Positions 53,308 to 61,078 of a stretch of 64,000 nucleotides of DNA are shown in pieces. Every line of letters begins with the position of its first letter. Position 1 is the first letter of the stretch. The stretch comes from UBA4285 sp050944355 (GTDB taxonomy: Bacteria > Bacillota > Clostridia > Lachnospirales > Lachnospiraceae), in assembly GCA_050944355.1 (NCBI GenBank), contig JBMNQX010000008.1, positions 1 through 64,000 on the forward strand. The letters are read 5' to 3'. The notes under the pieces are model-generated. The model had not been told where the DNA came from, ran no database searches, and saw nothing but the letters and a program-made list of their open reading frames with translations. The position numbers were made by a program, and so were the translations under genes.

Positions 53308-53738
53308 CCTTCTTCTTCTTTCCTTTTCTTCAGAGCCAGTTCCATGCGGCACTCTTTGCAGAGCCCCACCAGCATGGATTCCCGGCAGTCAACCTGAAAA
53401 CCGTGCTCTTTCATCAGATGATCAGAAATCTCACCCATGAAATCGCAGTTCAGGTGAATAATCTTTCCGCAGCGGCTGCACAGAAGGTGCAGATGGCTGT
53501 TGCAGTCCATCTGGGGCTGCAGATATTGATAGAACCTTTCATCATCGCCGCCCGTCTTGTGTTCCTGGAGAACATTTTCCTTCTCGAGACGGTCGAGATT
53601 GCGGTATACCGTGGTCAGGCTGACGGAAAAACCGTCGGCTTTCATCCGCTCATATATGTCTTTCGCGCAGACTTTCTCATCGGCGTGCTCCTCAAAATAT
53701 TTCTGGAGCCAGTCCCGGTATTTGGTTTTATATTCCAT
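53298..53738 (-). CDS. Fur-family metal-responsive repressor
   Basis: 146 aa from ATG 53738; the frame to 53807 runs through the operator region. Fur fold: winged helix with VCAKDIYERMKADGFSVSLTTVYRNLDRLEKENVL (recognition helix about 45-58), then HLHLLCSRCGKIIHL (His/Cys metal site) and GLCKECRMEL (second CXXC). Both CXXC pairs of the structural zinc site are present. Two 7-1-7 palindromes lie upstream. Whether it responds to Zn, Mn, Fe or peroxide cannot be told from sequence. The start is preceded by GAGGCATTTGTC, the reverse of an ATGACAAATG word. Confidence 0.9.
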   Translation of the reverse strand: MEYKTKYRDWLQKYFEEHADEKVCAKDIYERMKADGFSVSLTTVYRNLDRLEKENVLQEHKTGGDDERFYQYLQPQMDCNSHLHLLCSRCGKIIHLNCDFMGEISDHLMKEHGFQVDCRESMLVGLCKECRMELALKKRKEEEGWK

Positions 53739-53755
53739 GACAAATGCCTCACATT

Positions 53756-53770
53756 TGCAAATCATTTGCA
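53756..53770. promoter_or_regulatory. Fur/Zur-type 7-1-7 operator, box 1
   Basis: TGCAAAT-C-ATTTGCA, a perfect 7-1-7 inverted repeat 18 bp upstream of the Fur-family start codon. Confidence 0.8.
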
Positions 53771-53816
53771 TTTCGCAGCAGACTTTATTATACGTGTCCG
53801 GAAACATTTGTCAATA

Positions 53817-53831
53817 TGCAATTGATTTGCA
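53817..53831. promoter_or_regulatory. Fur/Zur-type 7-1-7 operator, box 2
   Basis: TGCAATT-G-ATTTGCA, the same palindrome with one mismatch, 61 bp from box 1. The pair implies autoregulation of the repressor-permease operon and perhaps looping. Confidence 0.75.
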
Positions 53832-53871
53832 TTTTCTGGCGGCGGTCGGAATGCAGAACCCTGAGCCGCGG

Positions 53872-53900
53872 TTGACAGGAGGGGCGGGGTGGTGTAAGAT
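53872..53900 (+). promoter_or_regulatory. Sigma-A promoter for the flavin-family gene
   Basis: TTGACA (53872-53877), 17-bp spacer, TAAGAT (53895-53900). Confidence 0.75.
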
Positions 53901-53935
53901 GAGCGAAATTTGAAAAACATACCGCCGGGTATTTT

Positions 53936-53985
53936 AAGCCTTTCTTTCATCCCGCAAGGCCATGGGGATGAGGGAAAGGCTTTTT
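53936..53985 (+). terminator. Leader terminator/attenuator upstream of the flavin-family gene
   Basis: AAGCCTTTC and CATCCC pair with GGGATG and GGAAAGGCTT, followed by TTTTC, in the short leader between the promoter at 53872 and AGAAGGAGG at 53990. This suggests control by termination. I do not recognise the leader as a known riboswitch class. Confidence 0.7.
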
Positions 53986-54003
53986 CAGGCAGAAGGAGGA
54001 TGT

Positions 54004-54507
54004 ATGTTCCGAAAAATGCGAAGGTTCCGTCAGGCGCTGCCCGAGGCAGCCGTCCGGGATATTCTGCTCGCGCGCACCAATGGCGTGCTTGCCTTGTCTG
54101 GGGACGACGGGTATCCGTACGCGGTGCCGGTGAGCTATGTGTACGACCCGGACGAGAATTGTATTTTCTTTCACGGCGCGAAAGAGGGCCACAAGATCGA
54201 CGCGATCCGCCGAAATGAGAAAGTGTCGTTCTGCGTGGTGGATAAAGATGAAATTGTGCCGAAAGAATTCACGTCGTATTTCCGAAGCGTGATTGTATTC
54301 GGAAAAATCAGGATTGTTAAAGACGAAGAAGAAAAGAGACGCTCGATCGACAAACTCGCCCGCAAGTATTCGCCGGACGAGACGGATGCGTCCCGCGGCG
54401 CGGAAATTGAAAAAGAGTGGCGGTCGCTCTGCATGCTGCGCCTTGACATCGAAAACATGACAGGAAAAGAAGCGATCGAGCTGACAGGACAAAGACAGGA
54501 AAATTAA
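54004..54507 (+). CDS. Pyridoxamine 5'-phosphate oxidase-like flavin-binding protein (NimA type)
   Basis: 167 aa from ATG 54004 behind AGAAGGAGGATG; a frame open from 53962 covers the attenuator. Split-barrel fold with NGVLALSGDDGYPYAVPVSYVYD (about 27-50) and FFHGAKEGHKIDAIRRNEKVSFCVV (about 57-80), characteristic of the FMN-binding NimA/PNPOx-like group. Some members reduce nitroimidazoles; the physiological role is usually unknown. Its own promoter and a terminator-bearing leader show it is regulated independently. Confidence 0.85.
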   Translation: MFRKMRRFRQALPEAAVRDILLARTNGVLALSGDDGYPYAVPVSYVYDPDENCIFFHGAKEGHKIDAIRRNEKVSFCVVDKDEIVPKEFTSYFRSVIVFGKIRIVKDEEEKRRSIDKLARKYSPDETDASRGAEIEKEWRSLCMLRLDIENMTGKEAIELTGQRQEN

Positions 54508-54543
54508 TACAAGTTAAGACCCGCCGGGGTATAACTATTGTGT

Positions 54544-54586
54544 AGTAGGCCAGAGTTACGCAATAAACTCTGACCTGCTTTTTTTG
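54544..54586 (+). terminator. Rho-independent terminator
   Basis: TAGGCCAGAGTT, loop, AACTCTGACCTGC, then TTTTTTT. The following 80 bp up to the MATE start contain a GC-rich stretch that may fold, but match no motif I know. Confidence 0.8.
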
Positions 54587-54678
54587 TGCTTTTATCCCAC
54601 GGGAACGTTTCGCGCCAGCTCACCTGAAAGTGGGCCGGCGTCAGAATTTCAAGTGCATCTTTTAGGAGGTAATGACAA

Positions 54679-56010
54679 ATGTATTCAGGGAGTTCTTCCG
54701 ATCTTTTCAGGCGGTTCGCTCTGCCGCAGATGATCGGACTGCTTTTTAATTCGATCTATATCATCGTGGACGGACTTTTTATCGGGAATCGCCTGGGCCG
54801 GGACGCCATGGCTGCGGCCGCGGTCGGCGTACCGCTCGTGGAAATTCTCATCTCACTTTCGATGATGATCGCTTCGGGCGCCGGGATCATCATATCAGAG
54901 AGCCTCGGGCGCGGGGATGACAGGTCTGCAAACCGGGCGTTCAACACGGCCGTCCTGACGGCGGGAATTTTTGGCATCGCTATCATGATTTTCGGGAATC
55001 TGTTCATCGATCCGATCGCGAAAGTGCTCGGCTCTACCGAATCGATTCACGAAATGGCCGTGACATACATCCGCTATATCATAACGTTTTCGCCGTTCAT
55101 GCTGTACAGCTATCTGCTCGGCGGGATGGTGAGAAATGACGGCCGCCCGAAACTCGCGATGAGCGCACTCACCGTCGGCTCACTCTCAAACATTCTGCTG
55201 GACTACGTGTTCATGTATCCGCTGAATATGGGAATCGGCGGCGCCGCGCTCGCGACGGCGATCGGCCCGATTATCAGCGACGGCCTGCTGCTGCCGCATT
55301 TTATCAGACACAAAGGCAAACTGTCTTTTTCACGCGCCTCGATTCGGGTGTCGGAGACAGCGAGAATTCTGAAGCTGGGCGTGCCTTCCTTTGTTATGGA
55401 GTTTACGATCGGAATCGTGACATTTGTGTACAACACGGCGATCGGCGCGTACGGGTTCGGCGAGATCGGGCTTGCCGCCTATCTGGTCATCGGGTATCTG
55501 ATGCTGATCATTCTGACGCTGTTTCTGGGCTTTGCGGAAGGTCTGCAGCCCGTGTTCAGCTATCTGACGGGTACCGGCGAGGCGGACCGGTGCGAGGCTC
55601 TCAGGCGCTACGCGGCGAAAATTTTCATTCTGACGGGCCTCATCAGCTATGTTCTTATTCTGTTGTTTTCTCGCGGCTTTTATCAGCTCTTCACGCCGGG
55701 GGACCCGGAACTCACGGACTTCATGGTGAGCCGCAGCCGCCCGTATTTCGCCGGCTTCTTCCTGGCGGGATACAACATCCTGATGATCTCGTACTGGCAG
55801 TCGACAGACAGACCGCGCCAGGCTCTCATCCTCTCGCTTCTTCGCAGCGTGATATTCCCGCCGATCCTGACCGCGCTGCTTCCCCGTGTGTTCGGAAGCG
55901 AAGCCCTGTGGCTGTGCCATTCGCTCAGCGAATGCCTGTCCGCCGGCGCGGCCGGGCTCATGGCAGACGAACTGAAAAAAGAGACTGCTAAGAAATTTCT
56001 GACTACATAA
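54679..56010 (+). CDS. MATE family efflux transporter (DinF/VmrA-like group)
   Basis: 443 aa, twelve hydrophobic segments. N-terminal RRFALPQMIGLLFNSIYIIVDGLFIGNRLGRDAMAAAAVGVPLVEI and RNDGRPKLAMSALTVGSLSNILLDYVFMYPLNMGIGGAALATAIG are typical of the MATE subgroup common in Clostridia. Substrate unknown. TAGGAGGT lies nine bases before the start, and the start ATG is the last ATG of an ATGACAAATG word. It is not closely similar to the MATE at 46148. Confidence 0.88.
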   Translation: MYSGSSSDLFRRFALPQMIGLLFNSIYIIVDGLFIGNRLGRDAMAAAAVGVPLVEILISLSMMIASGAGIIISESLGRGDDRSANRAFNTAVLTAGIFGIAIMIFGNLFIDPIAKVLGSTESIHEMAVTYIRYIITFSPFMLYSYLLGGMVRNDGRPKLAMSALTVGSLSNILLDYVFMYPLNMGIGGAALATAIGPIISDGLLLPHFIRHKGKLSFSRASIRVSETARILKLGVPSFVMEFTIGIVTFVYNTAIGAYGFGEIGLAAYLVIGYLMLIILTLFLGFAEGLQPVFSYLTGTGEADRCEALRRYAAKIFILTGLISYVLILLFSRGFYQLFTPGDPELTDFMVSRSRPYFAGFFLAGYNILMISYWQSTDRPRQALILSLLRSVIFPPILTALLPRVFGSEALWLCHSLSECLSAGAAGLMADELKKETAKKFLTT

Positions 56011-56025
56011 GTTAATACTGCGTAC

Positions 56026-56053
56026 TTGATATAAATTCCGTATCACATATAAT
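56026..56053 (+). promoter_or_regulatory. Sigma-A promoter of trxA
   Basis: TTGATA (56026-56031), 16-bp spacer, TATAAT (56048-56053), 49 bp before the start. An ATGACAAATG word (56065-56074) lies in the leader. Confidence 0.8.
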
Positions 56054-56101
56054 AATGCTATCAGATGACAAATGCATCAGACATAAGGAGGATCATTGAT
56101 T

Positions 56102-56419
56102 ATGGAATATAAGTTTACATCCGATAATTTTCAGAAGGAAGTATTGAACAGCGACAAGCCGGTTCTGGTCGATTTCTACGCAGACTGGTGCGGCCCGTGC
56201 AAGATGATGGGCCCGGTTGTCGGTCAGATCGCCGAAAAGTTTGACGGCGAGGCCAAGGTCGGCAAAGTCAATTCGGACGAGGAGCAGAACCTCGCGATTC
56301 AGTACGGCGTCTCCAGCATTCCAAACTTTGTATTTATCAAGAACGGACAGGTAGTGGACCGCGTGGTCGGGGCGGTTCCGTCGGGAGTTCTTGAGCAGAA
56401 GCTGAAGAGCCTGATCTGA
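56102..56419 (+). CDS. trxA: Thioredoxin
   Basis: 105 aa, standard thioredoxin with the active site WCGPCK (about residues 28-33), VLVDFYADWCGPCK preceding it and the cis-proline segment SSIPNFVFIKNGQ (about 72-84). General disulfide reductase supplying ribonucleotide reductase and other targets. AAGGAGG lies 10 nt before ATG 56102; a TTG at 56096 is a less likely alternative. Own promoter and terminator. Confidence 0.96.
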   Translation: MEYKFTSDNFQKEVLNSDKPVLVDFYADWCGPCKMMGPVVGQIAEKFDGEAKVGKVNSDEEQNLAIQYGVSSIPNFVFIKNGQVVDRVVGAVPSGVLEQKLKSLI

Positions 56420-56482
56420 ATTTTTACAGGCGGCAGGCCGGAAGAAAACTTTAATTTACAGGCATGACTCCGCCAGACACGG

Positions 56483-56527
56483 GCGCCCGCTTTCTGAAAT
56501 GTCGAAAAGAAAGCGGGCGCTCTTTTT
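56483..56527 (+). terminator. Rho-independent terminator of trxA
   Basis: GCGCCCGCTTTCT, loop, AGAAAGCGGGCGC, then TCTTTTT: a 13-bp perfect stem. Confidence 0.92.
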
Positions 56528-56618
56528 GCCGCTGTTTTGCCGTATTTTTATTAAAAGTACAAAAAGTCTCTGAATCATGTATAATAACGAAAGAAAAAAT
56601 TTCGGAGATAACAAACTT

Positions 56619-57599
56619 ATGAATTTACTCGGACAGTTAATTGCTCTCATCGCCGTCATCGTCGCGCTGTTTGTCGCGATGCGGGGAGTTTCAGGAGCCT
56701 CAAAACGCAAGGGCGAAGAACTCAGGAAAACGGAGGTCGGACAGATCACGGCTCTGCAGCCCAATCTGATGCCGCTTTTCCTGGTGCTGAGCGTGGCGGT
56801 CAGCGTGCTGCTTGTATGGCTGCTTGTCCGCGCAGTGATGAACGGCAGTTCACAGGTAGTTCCGTATGTGATTTACATTGTGCTGCTGAATGCATGTGCC
56901 ATATTGATCGGAGTCGCCTGCAAAAACTGGAAGCTTGTACTGAAAGGCGACACGGCGGAATACCGGGACTGGTTCGGGAGAAATTACACGTATTCTATCC
57001 CGGATATTGACGAATGCCGCGTCAGCCGGCGCCGCGTCTACACGTATTACAGCAAAGGCAAGCAGCTGTTTTCGATGAGCGGCACGGATGCCAGCGGCGA
57101 AGCGTCCATGGTGATGGGCACGATCAATTCGCGCAGAGCCATCCGCTATCTGACAACCTATTCGATCCCGATCATCGGCGTCGCGGAGCAGAAGGCCAAA
57201 AAGCAGGAACAGGACGAAGGCATCGTCCGCCCGACGCAGAATCTAGGAATCCTGCGCCTGACGGCCGTCGGCACGGCGGCGATGGCGACGCGCTATCTCT
57301 TCGCCGACCCGATGGAAGTTTACGGCGTCGCGCTCTTTGCGGCGGCATGCGCCGCCTGCATCGTCGGGCTCATTTATTATCAGAACGACAAGACCTGGAT
57401 CGAGGGCAGGACGATCTTTCAGAAAAAATGGTTTTCGGTCCACAAATACCCGTATGTACAGATCCGCAGCGTGGAGCGGGACGGGGACAGTCTGATATTT
57501 TTCAACAAAGCGGGCAAGAAACTCTTCTCGGTAAATCAGAAGTATGACGGATATGAAAAGTTCGAGCAGGAAATCCGCAGAAACTGGAGAATCCGGTAA
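56619..57599 (+). CDS. Membrane protein with PH-like (DUF) domain, unknown function
   Basis: 326 aa from ATG 56619 (CGGAGATAAC upstream). The upstream ATG at 56577 lies in the -10 box (TATAAT, 56580-56585), so is not the start. Hydrophobic segments near residues 2-22, 50-70, 78-98 and about 225-262; soluble stretches between look like two bacterial PH-type beta domains (KLVLKGDTAEYRDWFGRNYTYSIPDID and TWIEGRTIFQKKWFSVHKYPYVQIRSVERDGDSLIFFNKAGKKLFSV). The repeated beta-sandwich plus helix arrangement is typical of YdbS/YvbH-like proteins. No function can be assigned. Confidence 0.72.
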   Translation: MNLLGQLIALIAVIVALFVAMRGVSGASKRKGEELRKTEVGQITALQPNLMPLFLVLSVAVSVLLVWLLVRAVMNGSSQVVPYVIYIVLLNACAILIGVACKNWKLVLKGDTAEYRDWFGRNYTYSIPDIDECRVSRRRVYTYYSKGKQLFSMSGTDASGEASMVMGTINSRRAIRYLTTYSIPIIGVAEQKAKKQEQDEGIVRPTQNLGILRLTAVGTAAMATRYLFADPMEVYGVALFAAACAACIVGLIYYQNDKTWIEGRTIFQKKWFSVHKYPYVQIRSVERDGDSLIFFNKAGKKLFSVNQKYDGYEKFEQEIRRNWRIR

Positions 57600-57607
57600 G
57601 ATTTGTC

Positions 57608-58522
57608 ATGACGATTCTCACGCTTTCGGATTATCTGAAAAATACATTCGGACAGAAAATTTATAAAATCGCGCTTGAATCCGGCTGCACCTGTCCGAAT
57701 CGCGACGGCACCCTTGGGTGGGGCGGCTGCACGTTCTGCTCACAGGGCGGTTCCGGCGAGTTCGCTGAGAACTTAAGCGGCGGGGAGCTGCCGGACGCGC
57801 AGATCGGGGCGGCAAAACGCAGAGTCCTCAAAAAGCTGCCCGCCGGGATGAAACCTGAAGATCAGAAATTTATCGCGTATTTCCAGTCCTACACAAATAC
57901 ATACGGAAGCACAGACCGGCTGTACAAGCTGTACAGTCAGGTGCTGCGGCGGCCGGACATCGTGGCGCTTTCTGTCGGAACAAGGCCGGACTGCCTGGAA
58001 GCAGACAAGCTCGCAATGCTGGTGAGCCTGAACCGGGTAAAACCGGTCTGGGTGGAGCTCGGCCTGCAGACGGCCAGTGACGTGACGGCCGGGCGCATTC
58101 ACCGGGGCTATCCGACGTCTGTTTTTGACAAAGCGTATCGCGAGCTGAAAGCCGCACATCTGACGGTTGTCACGCACATCATCCTCGGACTCCCGGGCGA
58201 AAGCCGGGAGGACATGCTGAACACAGTCCGCCATCTCGCCTCACTGCAATCCCCGCCTGACGGCATCAAAATTCAAATGCTGAATATACTCGCGGGCTCC
58301 CGCTTAGCCGTTGAATACGCGGCTCATCCGTTCCCGCAGATGACGATGGAAGAGTACTGCGATCTGGTCGTCGACTGCCTCAGACTGCTGCCCGAAGAGA
58401 CCGTGATCCACCGCATGACGGGCGACGGACCGCGCCGGCTTCTCATCTCGCCGGCCTGGGTGACCGACAAAAAAAGAGTCATCAATCTGCTTCGCAGGAA
58501 AATCCAGGAAGCAGAGCGATGA
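57608..58522 (+). CDS. TIGR01212-type radical SAM protein (YhcC family)
   Basis: 304 aa. Cluster motif CTCPNRDGTLGWGGCTFC (about residues 25-42), with the long CX12CX2C spacing of this family in place of CX3CX2C. Then FQSYTNTY, SVGTRPDC, ELGLQTA and HIILGLPGESREDM. Elp3-like radical SAM core. The reaction is not established. The start codon is at the end of GATTTGTCATG, the complement of a one-mismatch ATGRCAAATG word, and follows the previous gene by 8 bp. Confidence 0.88.
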   Translation: MTILTLSDYLKNTFGQKIYKIALESGCTCPNRDGTLGWGGCTFCSQGGSGEFAENLSGGELPDAQIGAAKRRVLKKLPAGMKPEDQKFIAYFQSYTNTYGSTDRLYKLYSQVLRRPDIVALSVGTRPDCLEADKLAMLVSLNRVKPVWVELGLQTASDVTAGRIHRGYPTSVFDKAYRELKAAHLTVVTHIILGLPGESREDMLNTVRHLASLQSPPDGIKIQMLNILAGSRLAVEYAAHPFPQMTMEEYCDLVVDCLRLLPEETVIHRMTGDGPRRLLISPAWVTDKKRVINLLRRKIQEAER

Positions 58523-58564
58523 CCCCTGATATAAATAAATTTTTTCCGCGGCAGAAACAGGAGT

Positions 58565-58771
58565 ATGGCAATGGCTGAAAAAATTTTTCCGGTTCTGCCC
58601 GTGTATGTGTCAGCTGCCAGCCTCTTTGCCTTCGTTCTCTACGGAGTCGACAAGCACAAAGCAAAACATGGCAAATGGCGCGTTCCCGGGAAATGTCAGA
58701 CCTTTGCCATGCGGGCTCCGAATTCCTCAGCTTTCCTGAGCGTCTCTTCGTCCGGCTTGCCCTTCGCATAG
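58565..58771 (+). pseudogene. Truncated DUF1294 (YsdA-like) membrane protein gene
   Basis: The first about 43 codons match the start of DUF1294 proteins: a hydrophobic N-terminus, then FAFVLYGVDKHKAKHGKWRVP, which corresponds to the conserved GxDKxxAxxGxWRI(P/S) of YsdA. The family should continue with a glycine-rich helix pair and an RHKT motif. Instead the frame runs into the end of the convergent flavodoxin gene and stops, with no family similarity after about 58688. AGGAG precedes the ATG. Break point coincides with an ATGGCAAATG word (58668-58677) and an inverted partial copy at 58701. Confidence 0.72.
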
Positions 58772-59094
58772 AAGGTTTCCGTCTCGACCGGGATATTCTT
58801 TGCCTGAAGCATGCTGCGGATCTTGTCGAGCGCGTGCTTTGAAATCCAGGACGTCGAGAACACGACGGCTTTCTTTGCCTTTGAGGGGTCAAAGTCTTTG
58901 AGATAGGCACTCAGATGCTTGTCAAGACCATACGCGTACAGCGCTCCGCCGACAAAAACGACGTCGACCGGTTCTTTCAGGGCCGCATCCGGCGCATCGA
59001 CCGATACGGCCTGAACGCCGGCGCCCTTTGCAATGGCCTCCGCCAGAAGTTTTGTATTTCCGGATCTGGAATAATAACGAACTGCTGAACTCAT
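58696..59094 (-). CDS. Flavodoxin-like protein
   Basis: 132 aa. The N-terminal phosphate loop is RYYSRSGNTKLLAEAIAKG (SxSGNT, residues 9-14), the second FMN loop VFVGGALYAYGLDKHL (about 46-61), and the third VVFSTSWISKHALDKI. Short flavodoxin-domain proteins of this kind are common in Clostridia as electron carriers or flavoenzymes. Flavodoxin is the reductant of MetH reactivation in some bacteria, but no link is shown here. AGGAGGATT ribosome-binding site. Confidence 0.86.
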   Translation of the reverse strand: MSSAVRYYSRSGNTKLLAEAIAKGAGVQAVSVDAPDAALKEPVDVVFVGGALYAYGLDKHLSAYLKDFDPSKAKKAVVFSTSWISKHALDKIRSMLQAKNIPVETETFYAKGKPDEETLRKAEEFGARMAKV

Positions 59095-59192
59095 CGTAAA
59101 ATCCTCCTGATACTGTTTGTTCTATTGTACAGCATTTTCCAGGCGGGTGAAGCATACAATTTTTCTTCCGGTGTCAGACGCCCGGCAAAATG

Positions 59193-61067
59193 TCAGGCGC
59201 TGATGGAATTTCCCGTGTAAAGCTGATAGTAGCGGCCCTTCTTCTCCATGAGCTCATCGTGGCTGCCGCGCTCAATGATGCGGCCGTGTTCCAGAACCAT
59301 GATGCAGTCGGAATTGCGGACCGTGCTGAGACGGTGGGCGATGACAAATGTCGTGCGTCCCTTCATCAGAGCATCCATGCCTTCCTGTACCAGTTTCTCG
59401 GTGCGGGAGTCGATGGAAGACGTCGCCTCGTCGAGAATCATAACCGGCGGGTCGGCGACGGCCGCGCGGGCAATCGCCAGCAGCTGCCGCTGTCCCTGTG
59501 AGAGGTTTCCGCCGTCATCGGTCAGCATCGTCTGATAGCCGTTCGGAAGACGGTCGATGAAGCTGTCGGCACGGGCGAGCTTCGCCGCCTCAATGCACTC
59601 TTCGTCGGTCGCGTCAAGCCGGCCGTAGCGGATATTGTCCATGACCGTGCCGGTAAACAGGTGCGTGTCCTGCAGCACAATGCCGAGCGACCGCCGCAGA
59701 TCCGGTTTGCGGATCTTGTTGATATTGATGTCATCGTAGCGGATCTTTCCGTCGGCGATGTCATAGAACCGGTTGATCAGGTTGGTGATGGTCGTCTTGC
59801 CGGCGCCTGTTGATCCGACAAAGGCGATTTTCTGCCCCGGCTGCGCGTACAGGGAAATGTTGTGCAGAATCATTTTCTCGCCGTCGTAGCTGAAGTCGAC
59901 ATCGTAGAAGTTGACCTTGCCGGCCAGCTTCTGATACGTGACGGTGCCGTCCGCCTTGTGCGGATGACGCCAGGCCCATACGTCTGTCCTTTCGTCCGTC
60001 TCCGTCAGCGTGCCGTCTTCTGCCTCTTTGACATTTACCAGCGTCACATAGCCGTTGTCGCTCTCGGGCTCTTCGGCGAGCAGAGAGGCGACGCGGCCCG
60101 CGCCGGCCATGGCGCTGATGACGGAAGCGGCCTGCTGGGAGATCTGGGTGATCGGCTGGCTGAAGCTCCTGTTGAGCGTCAGAAACGAAACGAGAGTGCC
60201 GAGCGTCAGAGAGAACTGCCCGCTCAGGGCGATCACGCTTCCGACCACGGCGCAGAGAACATAGGAAATGTTGCCGAGGTTGGCCATCGCCGGCATCAGG
60301 ATGTTCGAGTAAATGTTCGCGGTGGTAGAGGAGTCGCGGAGATCATGGTTGATCTTCTGAAAACCTTCGACCGCTTTTTTCTCGTGATTGAAGACCTTGA
60401 CGACCTTCTGCCCGTCTAGCATTTCTTCGATGTAGCCGTTGACGGCGCCGAGATCCTTCTGCTGACGGATGAAGTAGCTGCTGCTCTTGCCGGAAATGCG
60501 GCCGGAAACCAGGAGCATGATGGCGACCATCACGCAGGATAGAATCGTGAGCGGAACGTCCAGAACGATCATCGAGATAAATGTCACGACGATTGTCACG
60601 GCGCTGTTGATCATCTGCGGAATGGACTGCGAGATCAGCTGCCGGAGCGTGTCGATATCGTTGGTGTACACCGACATGATGTCGCCGTGGGCGTGCGTGT
60701 CAAAATAGCGGATCGGCAGAGACTCCATGTGCGTGAAGACATCGACGCGGATTTTCTCCATCGTCCCCTGAGCGACCGTCACCATGATCCGGTTGTACAG
60801 ATACGAGGTGATCACGGCGATTGAGAGCACGCCGGCGAGTGAGACGAGACGCTGCGCGAGCGGACCGAAATCCGGATCCGAGCTGCCGAGCAGCGGCAGA
60901 ATGTAATCGTCGATCAGCGACTGAAGGAACAGCGTAGACTGCAGGTTGCAGACGGCCGTGATGACGATCAGAACAGCCACCAGGATAAATGCCCATTTAT
61001 AATACCGGAACACGTACGAGAAAATCAGTTTCAGCGAACCGGTTCCTTTTTTCTTTTCTTTTTCCAT
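59193..61067 (-). CDS. ABC exporter, permease-ATPase half transporter (second subunit)
   Basis: 624 aa with an N-terminal six-helix exporter domain (about 1-320) and a C-terminal ATPase: Walker A VGSTGAGKTTITNL, Q-loop VLQDTHLFTGTVMDNI, signature NLSQGQRQLLAIARA, Walker B VMILDEATSSID and the H-loop IAHRLST. Signature is LSQGQ rather than LSGGQ, and catalytic Glu is present. A roughly 45-residue insertion after residue 340 (EEPESDNGYVTLVNVKEAEDG) precedes the ATPase, as in YfiC/BmrD-like heterodimeric subunits. Lies 11 bp after its partner and is expected to heterodimerise with it. Confidence 0.92.
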   Translation of the reverse strand: MEKEKKKGTGSLKLIFSYVFRYYKWAFILVAVLIVITAVCNLQSTLFLQSLIDDYILPLLGSSDPDFGPLAQRLVSLAGVLSIAVITSYLYNRIMVTVAQGTMEKIRVDVFTHMESLPIRYFDTHAHGDIMSVYTNDIDTLRQLISQSIPQMINSAVTIVVTFISMIVLDVPLTILSCVMVAIMLLVSGRISGKSSSYFIRQQKDLGAVNGYIEEMLDGQKVVKVFNHEKKAVEGFQKINHDLRDSSTTANIYSNILMPAMANLGNISYVLCAVVGSVIALSGQFSLTLGTLVSFLTLNRSFSQPITQISQQAASVISAMAGAGRVASLLAEEPESDNGYVTLVNVKEAEDGTLTETDERTDVWAWRHPHKADGTVTYQKLAGKVNFYDVDFSYDGEKMILHNISLYAQPGQKIAFVGSTGAGKTTITNLINRFYDIADGKIRYDDININKIRKPDLRRSLGIVLQDTHLFTGTVMDNIRYGRLDATDEECIEAAKLARADSFIDRLPNGYQTMLTDDGGNLSQGQRQLLAIARAAVADPPVMILDEATSSIDSRTEKLVQEGMDALMKGRTTFVIAHRLSTVRNSDCIMVLEHGRIIERGSHDELMEKKGRYYQLYTGNSISA

Positions 61068-61078
61068 GACTGCCTCCT

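Noticed and set aside
53741..53814. Treating the GACAAATG words here as part of the Fur operator
   Set aside because: The 7-1-7 palindromes are at 53756-53770 and 53817-53831; the words at 53737 and 53804 lie outside them and match the genome-wide word instead.
54590..54671. Riboswitch upstream of the MATE gene
   Set aside because: The stretch is GC-rich and may fold, but I cannot match it to a guanidine, PRPP or other known aptamer.
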